Assembly: GCA_017461285.1 (NCBI GenBank)
Contig: JAFTYS010000128.1
Coordinates: forward strand, 1 to 28,804
Source of the DNA: Bacteroidales bacterium
GTDB taxonomy: Bacteria > Bacteroidota > Bacteroidia > Bacteroidales > UBA932
DNA length: 28,804 nucleotides
Direction: 5' to 3'
Below are positions 1-6,808 of this stretch, piece by piece (position 1 is the stretch's first letter; the number at the start of each line of letters is the position of its first letter). A program made the translations under genes and the position numbers. Below the pieces are notes generated by a model, which searched no databases, was not told the origin of the DNA, and saw only the letters and a list, made by a program, of their open reading frames with translations.

Positions 1-15
1 AATGACTTTCTTTAA

Positions 16-276
16 TTACATAAATGGTTTATAACTTTGGGGGACATCAAGCTTGACGGAGGTTATATTGTAGTCGCTTTCACCGTCAGGATGGGTGCTC
101 GGAAGAGTTAATTCTGCCTTGATGATATAAGTATAGTGGTACAATGTTGTGGTAAATTTACCGGTTTCGAGAAAGTTATAGAAATCCGGAACTGATCCAC
201 ACATCAGCGTGTAGTATGGAAGGTATGCCAGACTGCCGTCAGCAGGCTGCAGCAAATACGACTGCCAGGCCTGCAA
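16..276 (-). pseudogene. Decayed fimbrillin-like paralogue fragment
   Basis: This 86-codon open frame matches the middle of the intact fimbrillin-like gene just upstream. Shared blocks include LPYYTLM, ETGKF, TYIIKAEL and LPSTHPDG. It has no proper start: its first possible codon is TTG inside a 35-bp stretch identical to the signal-peptide DNA of the intact gene. Read in the signal-peptide frame, that stretch meets TGA at once (TGC TGA), so the leader DNA is joined out of frame to the central part. About 150 codons between leader and centre, and the C-terminal part, are missing compared with the neighbour. The frame ends in TAA. The simplest reading is a duplicated gene broken by deletion and no longer expressed as a lipoprotein. 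A short functional protein is possible but unlikely. Confidence 0.7.
242..276. repeat. 35-bp direct repeat, copy 1 (copy 2 at 1329-1363)
   Basis: The 35 bases here are identical to 1329-1363, which code for the hydrophobic core and lipobox of the intact fimbrillin-like lipoprotein. Identity stops sharply on both sides. Copy 1 lies in the decayed paralogue fragment. Perfect conservation of silent positions suggests recent duplication or gene conversion. Confidence 0.85.
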
Positions 277-320
277 CGGGGTGCCGGATGCCGGCAGAGG
301 TGTTTCCGGACTTAGTCCTG

Positions 321-1397
321 TTAGTTAAGGTCAGCGCTTATGGTATACATATATCCATTATTAATTATAATACCCCTATTGAATTGTTTTGTAGCAGTCA
401 ATGTCTTTTCATTGAGAGATCCATCCAAATAATAGGCAGTGATTTCCAATTTGTCTTCAGACAATAAGACAGGCTCAGAATAACAGAATCCACCGATAAA
501 ATATACAGAGATCTTACTGCTTCTCGGGCAGGTGACACCCATTACTTCACCATCATATCTGATTTTTCCAAGATAAGTCTGCAAGGAGATCTTACTATTG
601 GGACCGAAATATGCTCTGGTAAAATCCATACTACCGTAACCAATCAATGATGGTGTGATCGCAGGTGAATCTGATCTGTTAGCTCTGATCTTTACGGATA
701 TTATGTCGTAGTTATAATTTCCGTCAGGATGCGTGCTCGGGAGTTGCAGTTCAGCTTTGATGATATAGGTCAGATTGTTTAATGTTGTGCTGAATTTTCC
801 GGTCTCAATAAAGGTGTCACGGTCCACAGTCCCGAACATCAATGTGTAATAGGGCAGGTTACCCAAATCGCCATCAGAGAGCTGGATAAACTTTCTGTCA
901 GAATCAAAATGTAAGTATCCGTCGTCACCTATATAATAAGGTCCGCTGGTGTCGTACTCGTTCGATAGCTCGACAGGAGTTGCAAGAGGTTCTCCTGATA
1001 ATGCGGGGTAGACGACCACTATACCGACCCTTACGGAAGATCCGACTTTTTCAGGACATGTGTATGTTCCTGTAAATTTGACTGAGGAGCCGGATGATTC
1101 GGCGGTCAGAACATCGTTTCCCATCAGTTTGTAGTTCTGATCGTATGTTACCAGAGAAATCTGGTCACCCTTTTCCCATGTGCTCTTCAAGGCGGTGCCT
1201 TCTCCGTCCAGTTCATATGTCAGCCTGGTTTCAGGATCCTCAGTTCCGATAGAGACCTCGAGGGACACAGGAATGGCAGTGCCCGAAATGTTTTCTTCTC
1301 CAGTCTGTTCTTCTGCCGGTGCCTTTGTGCAGGCTGCAGCAAATACGACTGCCAGGCCTGCAATTATGATGTTCTTTCTATCCATGATATCAACCAT
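321..1397 (-). CDS. Fimbrillin-like surface lipoprotein
   Basis: A 358-residue protein with a lipoprotein signal: a charged start (MDRKN), a hydrophobic stretch and a lipobox ending AAAC, with Cys at residue 23. The mature N-terminus is acidic (KAPAEEQTGEE), as is common for surface-exposed Bacteroidales lipoproteins. The segment with TRLTYELDG, LKSTWEKGDQISLVTYD and VKFTGTY is the usual opening of fimbrillin/Mfa-like proteins, and the rest looks beta-rich. The start chosen is the ATG that shares one base with the stop of the upstream 46-residue gene (TAATG), which suggests translational coupling. A second in-frame ATG four codons later (1385) would leave an equally good signal peptide. A broken paralogue lies downstream. 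Family assignment rests on pattern recognition, and the role as pilus subunit or tip protein is inferred. Confidence 0.7.
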   Translation of the reverse strand: MVDIMDRKNIIIAGLAVVFAAACTKAPAEEQTGEENISGTAIPVSLEVSIGTEDPETRLTYELDGEGTALKSTWEKGDQISLVTYDQNYKLMGNDVLTAESSGSSVKFTGTYTCPEKVGSSVRVGIVVVYPALSGEPLATPVELSNEYDTSGPYYIGDDGYLHFDSDRKFIQLSDGDLGNLPYYTLMFGTVDRDTFIETGKFSTTLNNLTYIIKAELQLPSTHPDGNYNYDIISVKIRANRSDSPAITPSLIGYGSMDFTRAYFGPNSKISLQTYLGKIRYDGEVMGVTCPRSSKISVYFIGGFCYSEPVLLSEDKLEITAYYLDGSLNEKTLTATKQFNRGIIINNGYMYTISADLN

Positions 1398-1537
1398 TAA
1401 TTAAATAAATCATCAAGATTGCCACCCTTGTTGAAACCAGGTACGTCAATATCATCGCCGCTGGCGCAGAGCACACCTTCAGTGTGCAGTTCGAGAACCT
1501 CCATCTGAGGAGATTCGTACAGTTCTTCGCGTTTCAT
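1397..1537 (-). CDS. Small acidic protein (46 aa) coupled to the fimbrillin-like gene
   Basis: An open frame from ATG (1535-1537) to TAA (1397-1399) gives 46 residues beginning MKREELYESPQMEVLEL, with the central motif GVLCASGDD and a DDLFN end. It has no signal peptide or membrane segment. Short proteins of the pattern 'Y-x-x-P-x-(V/L)-E-V-L ... CASGD' are common in Bacteroidales just ahead of secreted or fimbrillin-like genes, usually annotated as hypothetical. The stop overlaps the next start by one base, and a -7 box lies about 35 bases upstream of the ATG, so the gene is probably first in the fimbrillin operon. Its function is unknown; a coupling leader peptide or a small accessory factor are both possible. 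Confidence 0.65.
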   Translation of the reverse strand: MKREELYESPQMEVLELHTEGVLCASGDDIDVPGFNKGGNLDDLFN

Positions 1538-1571
1538 AAGTCTTTGATTTTAGTTTTTGTTTAATTATATG

Positions 1572-1579
1572 CGAAGTTA
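1572..1579 (-). promoter_or_regulatory. Candidate -7 box for the fimbrillin operon
   Basis: On the minus strand the bases read TAACTTCG, a one-base variant of the Bacteroidota -7 element TAnnTTTG. It would start transcription about 30 bases before the 46-residue gene. No good -33 box is visible, in line with a promoter that needs an activator. Confidence 0.35.
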
Positions 1580-1609
1580 CTACCCACCCCATATTACGAT
1601 TAATGATTT

Positions 1610-1640
1610 TTCAGTAATTTGGCCCTCAAACGTTACTGAA
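1610..1640. promoter_or_regulatory. Dyad-symmetric operator candidate
   Basis: TTCAGTAA (1610-1617) is the exact inverse of TTACTGAA (1633-1640). Inside it TTTG (1618-1621) is mirrored by CAAA (1627-1630), with a two-base bulge on one side. The centre (about 1625) lies roughly 60 bases upstream of both predicted transcription starts in this divergent region, a distance typical for activator sites. The adjacent gene codes for a LuxR-type HTH protein, the obvious candidate binder, but binding is inferred. Confidence 0.5.
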
Positions 1641-1676
1641 TAGTCACACTTTTTAGGATTGCATCGTAATTCTCCC

Positions 1677-1684
1677 TACTTTTG
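1677..1684 (+). promoter_or_regulatory. -7 box of the TPR-LuxR gene
   Basis: TACTTTTG matches the Bacteroidota -7 consensus TAnnTTTG exactly. Transcription would begin near 1690, leaving a leader of only 10 to 20 bases before the start codon. The -33 region is T-rich but not a clear TTTG. Confidence 0.5.
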
Positions 1685-1701
1685 TCTTAAACAACCTTTG
1701 G

Positions 1702-3177
1702 ATGATTATGACCAGAACCTTACATCTTATAAGCGTTTCCTTTGCCATGCTTCTATGTGTGGCGGCATGCCGTTCTAACGGTAATGATGCCGCAAGCTCC
1801 GCTCTGGCAGAAGAAGTCAATTGCCTTGTCGAAGGGGCAGGGCAGGATGTGAGCAATCAGGATTTCGAGGCGGCGATGGAGAAGGCTCTTCATGCACTCG
1901 AGATTTCAAGTGCCGGGGAATATCCGTTAGGTGAGGTACAGGCTTTATATACCATAACAGGCATTGACATCATGACGAGCAGGGATGCTGATGCCTGGGA
2001 AAAGGCTGTAGAAGCAGAAAACATTGCACGCAAGCATGGGTTCTGCAAGGAATTGTCGGAGATTCTCATCGCGAAGGCCAAGTTGTGTTCTTACGCGGAG
2101 ATTTCGCCGGAGACAGGCCGTAATGATGAAGGTCTGGTCTATGCGCAGGAAGCTCTGGCTATCGCAGAGCGTGCCGAATATGTCGAGCAGGAGGCGGAAG
2201 CATGCTATGTCATAGGATCACTTTATATCAATAAGAACAGGTGGAACGATCCTATAGACCAGCAACTGTATGAACTGGCAGGCAAGTGGCTTGACAGAGG
2301 GCAGGAAATAGCAGACGCCTACGACATCCCGAATCTGAAACGCAACGGTATTATGTTCAGGGCACGCTGGTTCCAGCAGGGAGACCGCGACAGGGAAGCC
2401 ATCGAATATTTTGAAAATGTCAGGGCGGGTCTCAAGGAAACGGATTATATGACTGCCGCCGCTCTGGAGGACCGTCTTGTCCGCCTCTACACGCGCGTAG
2501 GCGATGCACGAAAGGCTCAGGAAACACACGATGATTACGTCCTTCATATGCAGAAATACCTCCAGCAGAAGGAGAGCGAGACGCTCCAGGAAATGGAGAC
2601 CAGCTATCAGGTGCATGAGAAGGAAAAGCGGATCGAACGTAACCGCTATGAGATAATCCTGCTGATAGCAGCCATTGTCGTTGCTGTAATTGGGCTCTCT
2701 CTTATTGCCGTGCATTTCAAGAAGGAGAAGCGCAGGTCGGAGGACCTCCAGCGCCTGAGCAACAGCAAGGAACAGATCATCGAACTCCTGTCCAAGAATC
2801 TGAAGAATCCTGATGGATCTTTGAATGATGAGATAGCCAGGCTCGCAGCAGAAGCCACCTCACTTTCTGCGGATGAAATCAGGGAGAGATGCCTTGCGCT
2901 TGCATCAAAAGCCGAAACGGCCGGCACCGATGTGGCCGACTATGTGGGAGACCTCCTCATCAAGCGCAACAAGCAGATCGCTGACATCGGTCTCTCGCAG
3001 CGCGAACTCCAGATCATCCGTCTCAGCGCGGAAGGACTTAAGGCATCAGAAATCGCGGAGCGCATCTATCTGTCAGTCCATACGGTCAATACCCACCGCC
3101 AGCGCATCTACGCCAAGATGGACGTGAAGAACGTCTCCGACATGCTCCGCAAAGCCACCGAACTCGGCATCATCTAG
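1702..3177 (+). CDS. Membrane-anchored TPR-LuxR transcriptional regulator
   Basis: A 491-residue protein. Residues 1-23 form a lipoprotein-type signal (CVAAC, Cys 23). Residues about 50-280 are helical with TPR-like pairs (ALAIAERAEYVEQEAEACYVIG, REAIEYFENV), followed by a coiled-coil stretch at about 285-315. One membrane helix spans about 316-338. A second charged helical region leads to a C-terminal LuxR/GerE helix-turn-helix at about 429-487 (LSQRELQIIRLSAEGLKASEIA ... VHTVNTHRQRIYAKM). This layout puts the TPR sensor in the periplasm and the DNA-binding domain in the cytoplasm, a known Bacteroidales regulator form. Tethering by both a lipid and a membrane helix would be unusual, so the N-terminus may instead act as a signal anchor. 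A second ATG lies at 1708. The gene is divergent from the fimbrillin-like operon, its likely target by inference. There is no receiver domain. Confidence 0.8.
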   Translation: MIMTRTLHLISVSFAMLLCVAACRSNGNDAASSALAEEVNCLVEGAGQDVSNQDFEAAMEKALHALEISSAGEYPLGEVQALYTITGIDIMTSRDADAWEKAVEAENIARKHGFCKELSEILIAKAKLCSYAEISPETGRNDEGLVYAQEALAIAERAEYVEQEAEACYVIGSLYINKNRWNDPIDQQLYELAGKWLDRGQEIADAYDIPNLKRNGIMFRARWFQQGDRDREAIEYFENVRAGLKETDYMTAAALEDRLVRLYTRVGDARKAQETHDDYVLHMQKYLQQKESETLQEMETSYQVHEKEKRIERNRYEIILLIAAIVVAVIGLSLIAVHFKKEKRRSEDLQRLSNSKEQIIELLSKNLKNPDGSLNDEIARLAAEATSLSADEIRERCLALASKAETAGTDVADYVGDLLIKRNKQIADIGLSQRELQIIRLSAEGLKASEIAERIYLSVHTVNTHRQRIYAKMDVKNVSDMLRKATELGII

Positions 3178-3221
3178 CGATATATCTGTAATCCGGCACG
3201 ATTTTCATTCGGCATCATGGT

Positions 3222-3254
3222 CTCACGGCGGGTCGGGAAAATACCGACCGTGAG
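3222..3254. repeat. Imperfect hairpin after the TPR-LuxR gene
   Basis: CTCACGG (3222-3228) and a following GTCGG (3232-3236) are mirrored by CCGACCGTGAG (3244-3254), giving an imperfect stem around AAAATA. There is no T-run after it, so it is not a standard terminator. Confidence 0.4.
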
Positions 3255-3275
3255 CGGTGGGGCGGCTGGGGCGGC

Positions 3276-3391
3276 AAGAGGTTGAGCGGGAAAAGGGGCG
3301 CCAGGTGGCATAATTCCGCTCAACCCCAGCGATTCGGCACTCGTTGAGCGGAAATTTGGGCTTAGAAGCCCTTTTAGTCGCTCAACCTCTT
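3276..3391. repeat. Nested GTTGAGCG inverted repeats
   Basis: The word GTTGAGCG occurs four times in alternating orientation: 3281-3288 (+), 3317-3324 (-), 3343-3350 (+) and 3379-3386 (-). The outer pair forms a 13-bp perfect inverted repeat (AAGAGGTTGAGCG at 3276-3288 and its complement at 3379-3391). The inner pair forms an 11-bp one (TTCCGCTCAAC at 3314-3324 with 3343-3353). The whole 300-base stretch from 3178 to 3477 has no gene and is otherwise occupied by a hairpin, a terminator-like stem and the tyrS promoter. Confidence 0.75.
3358..3375 (+). terminator. Terminator-like stem with T-run
   Basis: GGGCTT and AAGCCC (3358-3371) form a short GC-rich stem, followed at once by TTTT. It lies within the nested repeat region between the TPR-LuxR gene and tyrS, and would end the regulator transcript before the tyrS promoter. 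The stem is short and its loop tight. Confidence 0.45.
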
Positions 3392-3420
3392 GGCAGATTT
3401 ATTATTTACAGATTTTTATG

Positions 3421-3428
3421 TATCTTTG
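3421..3428 (+). promoter_or_regulatory. -7 box of tyrS
   Basis: TATCTTTG fits TAnnTTTG exactly. A weak TTTA lies 19 bases upstream (3398-3401) in the -33 position. Transcription would begin near 3434, after the upstream in-frame ATG at 3418, which excludes that ATG as the tyrS start. Confidence 0.6.
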
Positions 3429-3477
3429 TGGGTTCCAAGCGAGAGGACAGACAGATAACAATAGAAAAAAAAGATAT

Positions 3478-4770
3478 ATGAAGAATTTTGTAGAGGAACT
3501 CAGGTGGAGGGGCATGATCCAGGACATCATGCCGGGAACAGAGGAGAAACTTATGGAAGGCTCGACTGCCGCTTATGTCGGCATCGACCCTACAGCAGAC
3601 TCCCTTCACATCGGACATATGGTCAGCATCATGATCCTGAAGCATTTCCAGAACTGCGGACACAAGCCTATCGCACTCGTCGGAGGCGCTACCGGTATGA
3701 TCGGAGACCCTTCGATGAAGTCGCAGGAGCGTAACCTTCTCGACGAGGAGACGCTTAACCATAACGTAGCATGCATCAAGGCACAGCTCAGCAAGTTCCT
3801 TGACTTCGAGTCGGAGGCACAGAACAAGGCCGAGCTTGTGAACAACTATGACTGGATGAAGAACTTCACATTCCTTGATTTCGCACGCGAGATCGGAAAG
3901 CATATCACAGTGAACTACATGATGGCGAAGGATTCAGTGAAGAAGAGACTCTCGGGCGAGGCTCGTGACGGAATGTCTTTCACAGAGTTCACATACCAGC
4001 TCCTCCAGGGATACGACTTCCTTTACCTTTATGAGCACAAGGGATGTACACTCCAGATGGGTGGTGCAGACCAGTGGGGCAACATCACGACAGGTTCGGA
4101 GCTTATCCGCCGCATCCTCGGAAAGGAGGCATTCGCACTCACCTGCCCTCTCATCACAAAGGCTGACGGAGGTAAGTTCGGCAAGACAGAGAAGGGCAAC
4201 ATCTGGCTCGATCCTGAGCGCACGTCTCCATACCAGTTCTACCAGTTCTGGCTCAATGTATCTGATTCTGATGCAGAGAAGTACATCAAGATCTTCACCA
4301 TGCTCAGCAAGGAGGAGATCGATGCAGCCATCGCACAGCATGCCGAAGCACCTGAGCGCCGCGAGCTCCAGAAGCTCCTCGCGAAGGAAGTCACTACAAT
4401 GGTGCATGGCGCAGCAGAATATGAGAACGCGGTAGCAGCTTCACAGATGCTCTTCGGAAACGCGACAAAGGACGCCCTCAAGAGCCTTGACGAAAAGACA
4501 TTCCTCGCAGTGTTCGACGGAGTGCCTACATTCGAGGTTCCTGCAGAGAAGTTCCCTATCGGCATCATCGACCTTCTTGCCGGCGAGACACAGGTGTTCC
4601 CTTCAAAGGGAGAGTGCCGCAAGATGATCCAGGCAAACGGCGTAAGCATCGACAAGGAGAAGGTGAATGACATCAACGCACAGATCGGAGAGGATTCGTT
4701 CATCAACGGAAAATACATCCTCGCACAGAAGGGCAAGAAGAATTACTTCATCATAAAGATTCTTTGCTAA
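3478..4770 (+). CDS. tyrS: Tyrosyl-tRNA synthetase
   Basis: Charges tRNA-Tyr with tyrosine in the cytoplasm; a class I enzyme of 430 residues, normal for the bacterial TyrRS family. The HIGH motif is at residues 44-47 (DSLHIGHM), the tyrosine-binding region includes [12 protein letters not shown] and [10 protein letters not shown] (about 173-202), and the KMSKS equivalent is KFGKT at 233-237. The C-terminal part (about 360-425) is an S4 RNA-binding domain. The start at 3478 ([12 protein letters not shown]) matches the family's usual beginning; an upstream ATG at 3418 lies within the promoter. The last codons and the TAA stop fall within a palindromic repeat (4759-4780), so the end IIKILC may be partly repeat-derived. 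rbfA follows 19 bases later on the same strand. Confidence 0.96.
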   Translation: MKNFVEELRWRGMIQDIMPGTEEKLMEGSTAAYVGIDPTADSLHIGHMVSIMILKHFQNCGHKPIALVGGATGMIGDPSMKSQERNLLDEETLNHNVACIKAQLSKFLDFESEAQNKAELVNNYDWMKNFTFLDFAREIGKHITVNYMMAKDSVKKRLSGEARDGMSFTEFTYQLLQGYDFLYLYEHKGCTLQMGGADQWGNITTGSELIRRILGKEAFALTCPLITKADGGKFGKTEKGNIWLDPERTSPYQFYQFWLNVSDSDAEKYIKIFTMLSKEEIDAAIAQHAEAPERRELQKLLAKEVTTMVHGAAEYENAVAASQMLFGNATKDALKSLDEKTFLAVFDGVPTFEVPAEKFPIGIIDLLAGETQVFPSKGECRKMIQANGVSIDKEKVNDINAQIGEDSFINGKYILAQKGKKNYFIIKILC

Positions 4771-4785
4771 CGCTCAGAATGACAT
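4759..4785. repeat. Palindromic repeat at the tyrS stop
   Basis: ATTCTTTGC (4759-4767) and GCTCAGAAT (4772-4780) form an imperfect inverted repeat around TAAC, followed by GACAT. Its layout and its AATGAC tail resemble the element at 5141-5166. It contains the tyrS stop codon and fills the tyrS-rbfA spacer. Confidence 0.5.
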
Positions 4786-4789
4786 TGAT

Positions 4790-5140
4790 ATGGAAAAGAA
4801 CATTGAAAGCACCAGGCAGCTTAAGGTTGCCAAGGAGATCCAGAAGGTGATGGCTGAAGTCATCCGCAGCAAGGGCATGGCCGCCTTTGGCGGCGCCCTT
4901 GTGTCCGTAAGCGGAGTGAAGATCAGCCCTGACCTCTCGGTGGCCAAGATATACGTCAGCGTCTTCCCTTCGGACAAGGCTGAAGCCGTGATGGGCACCC
5001 TGGAGGAGAACGGAAGGGCTCTTCGCGGCGAGCTGGGCAGCAAGATGGGCAAGCAGCTGCGCATCGTTCCGGAAATCGTCTTCTACCTTGACAGTTCGCT
5101 GGATTATGTGGAACATATAGAGGAATTATTGAAGAAGTAG
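4790..5140 (+). CDS. rbfA: 30S ribosome-binding factor A
   Basis: A 116-residue protein that helps late maturation of the 30S subunit and processing of the 16S rRNA 5' end. The single KH-like domain is clear: early RQLKVAKEIQKVMAEVI, then VSVSGVKISPDLSVAKIYVSVFP and the C-terminal RIVPEIVFYLDSSLDYVEHIEELL, which match RbfA in order and spacing. Length is normal. It begins at ATG 4790, 19 bases after tyrS, with no visible Shine-Dalgarno sequence, as is common in Bacteroidota. A palindromic repeat fills the 27 bases between its stop and the next gene, so the two are probably co-transcribed. Confidence 0.92.
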   Translation: MEKNIESTRQLKVAKEIQKVMAEVIRSKGMAAFGGALVSVSGVKISPDLSVAKIYVSVFPSDKAEAVMGTLEENGRALRGELGSKMGKQLRIVPEIVFYLDSSLDYVEHIEELLKK

Positions 5141-5166
5141 ATTCCCGATCAAGTCGGGAATGACGA
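5141..5166. repeat. Palindromic element filling the rbfA-permease spacer
   Basis: ATTCCCGA (5141-5148), loop TCAAG, then TCGGGAAT (5154-5161) and GACGA. The palindrome begins directly after the rbfA stop and ends one base before the ATG of the permease. The same geometry, with base changes that keep the pairing, occurs twice inside tilS (12304-12328 and 12478-12502). Confidence 0.8.
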
Positions 5167-5167
5167 C

Positions 5168-6388
5168 ATGAGATTAGCTCCCTTCATAGCCAAACGCTAT
5201 CTTTTCGCCAGGAAGTCACATAACGTGATCAACATAATCTCGGCGATAAGCGCTATCGGAATGGCCATCGGGACAGCCGCCCTCATCATAATACTTTCAG
5301 TCTATAACGGGTTCGACTCGCTCATCAGGTCAATGATGAGCACGGTCGAGCCCGATCTTCTTATCACCCCTTCTGCCGGAAAGGTATTCGTCCCGGAAGG
5401 AGAGGCATATGACTGGATATATGACCAGCCGGAAGTCCTAAGCATGTGCTGCATCCTTGAGGAAAACGTCTTCATCAGCTACGACGGCAGCCAGGGACTG
5501 GCTAAGGCCAAAGGAGTAGACTGGATCTACGAAGAAGAAAGTCCTCTTGCAGACAACATCAGAAACGGAGAATTCAGGCTCTACAAGGGAGACATACCGC
5601 AGGCTGTCGTAGGAGGTTCGCTGGCATACGAGCTGGGAATCAACCCACGTTTCGTCTCCCCTATCGAGATATATTACCCGTCACGTACGAAAAGGATTTC
5701 ATTGGCGGATCCGGCCTCGGCCCTTGAAAAGGCCAAGGTCTTCCCGTCCGGAGTGTTCTCCATAAACGAGGACGTGGACAAGGAACTGATGATTGTCCCG
5801 ATAGAGACCATGAGGCAGCTCCTGGACTACGATGACGAGGTCTCTGCCATAGAGATCCGTGTTGTGGAAGGCACAGGCAGAAAAGAGTTAAGACAGCTTC
5901 AGGAAGGGATAGCAAAGCGCCTCGGAGACGGATTCGAGGTAAAAGACCGCTACAGGCAGAACGAGGTGCTGTACAAGATGATGATGTACGAAAAGCTGGC
6001 GACCTATCTCATCCTGCTGTTCGTCATAATAATCATTGCATTCAACATCTTCGGAAGTCTTACGATGCTCATCATAGAAAAAGAGGATGACATCAGGATT
6101 CTGCGAAGCATGGGAGCGGACAGAAAGCTCATACGCAGGATATTCGTTCTTGAAGGCTGGATGATATCTTTGGCGGGAATAGCGGCCGGAGTCGTAGCAG
6201 GAACGGTTCTGGCGCTGATCCAGCAGCATTTCGGCATAATAAAGATGCCCGGACAATTCGTTGTCCAGGCATATCCTGTAATCCTGTCTTGGTCAGACAT
6301 CGCCATAACGGCAGCGGCAGTCGCCGCCATCGGCTATCTTATTGCTCTCCTCCCTGTCCTGTCTCGACACCGGGAGATGGAGGCGTGA
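5168..6388 (+). CDS. FtsX-like permease, LolC/LolE type
   Basis: A 406-residue inner-membrane protein of the MacB/FtsX permease type that works with a separate ATPase, in LolCDE to release lipoproteins for sorting to the outer membrane. It begins MRLAPFIAKRYLFARKSHN, a typical LolC/E start. One membrane helix (about 20-46) is followed by a large periplasmic domain (about 50-270), then three helices at about 276-303, 328-352 and 374-396. The segment EKEDDIRILRSMGAD after helix 2 is the cytoplasmic coupling region of FtsX proteins. The matching ATPase is not in the window. An FtsX gene after rbfA is common in Bacteroidales. Its last 50 bases overlap the convergent lipoprotein gene on the other strand. 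Confidence 0.85.
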   Translation: MRLAPFIAKRYLFARKSHNVINIISAISAIGMAIGTAALIIILSVYNGFDSLIRSMMSTVEPDLLITPSAGKVFVPEGEAYDWIYDQPEVLSMCCILEENVFISYDGSQGLAKAKGVDWIYEEESPLADNIRNGEFRLYKGDIPQAVVGGSLAYELGINPRFVSPIEIYYPSRTKRISLADPASALEKAKVFPSGVFSINEDVDKELMIVPIETMRQLLDYDDEVSAIEIRVVEGTGRKELRQLQEGIAKRLGDGFEVKDRYRQNEVLYKMMMYEKLATYLILLFVIIIIAFNIFGSLTMLIIEKEDDIRILRSMGADRKLIRRIFVLEGWMISLAGIAAGVVAGTVLALIQQHFGIIKMPGQFVVQAYPVILSWSDIAITAAAVAAIGYLIALLPVLSRHREMEA

Positions 6389-6794
6389 TCACAGCATCTT
6401 CAACCAAGGTCACGACGACCTCGTCCCTGTTTCTGTAATATCCCTTGTTCCAGCCATGTCCGTCCCTGTATTTGACCAGGTCGACCACGACTGTCCTGGA
6501 GACATACTTCTTTCCCTCCTCATCTCTGTCGACAAACTGAACAGCAGCAGAATCCGCCGGTTTTCCGCCGCCATTGACGGTAAACTTTCCGTCAGCATCG
6601 GTCTGGACCGATTCGGCAGATTCAGCCATGACAGTTATGCCCTCTATCGGATTCCCTGCCATGTCGACGACCTTGCCGCTCACTTCAAACCAGATGAACT
6701 CAAGCTCCCCTTCGCCGTCATCCGGCTTGTTGCAGGAGGTAAGGACAAGGCCCGACAGAAAGGCACATGCATATATGAGATGTCTGAATTTCAT
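6339..6794 (-). CDS. Lipoprotein with carboxypeptidase-regulatory-like domain
   Basis: A 151-residue lipoprotein with lipobox LTSC (Cys 21), then an acidic stretch (PDDGEGELE). The Ig-like segment FEVSGKVVDMAGNPIEGITV ... TDADGKFTVNG is the pattern of the carboxypeptidase-regulatory-like fold. The C-terminal half (DLVKYRDGHGWNKGYYRNRDEVVVTLVED) resembles Bacteroidales proteins annotated as radical-SAM-associated putative lipoproteins, although no radical SAM gene is present here. The start is ATG 6794; a GTG three codons earlier would also be possible. The gene follows the HMA gene by 14 bases and is the third of a TonB-receptor/HMA/lipoprotein operon, suggesting a periplasmic or surface role in metal handling. 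The 3' end overlaps the convergent permease gene by 50 bases. Confidence 0.7.
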   Translation of the reverse strand: MKFRHLIYACAFLSGLVLTSCNKPDDGEGELEFIWFEVSGKVVDMAGNPIEGITVMAESAESVQTDADGKFTVNGGGKPADSAAVQFVDRDEEGKKYVSRTVVVDLVKYRDGHGWNKGYYRNRDEVVVTLVEDAVITPPSPGVETGQGGEQ

Positions 6795-6808
6795 TGAATG
6801 CACGTCTA

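Noticed and set aside
282..296. Hairpin TGCCGG/CCGGCA downstream of the fimbrillin-like gene as terminator
   Set aside because: The stem is only six bases with a three-base loop and no T-run on the minus strand, so a terminator role is not supported.
3418..3477. Longer tyrS start at 3418
   Set aside because: The extension covers the predicted -7 box at 3421-3428 and is not part of the TyrRS family. The family start lies at 3478.
3429..3477. T-box or other riboswitch ahead of tyrS
   Set aside because: The leader is only about 45 bases and shows no specifier stem or T-box motif; T-boxes are not expected in Bacteroidota.
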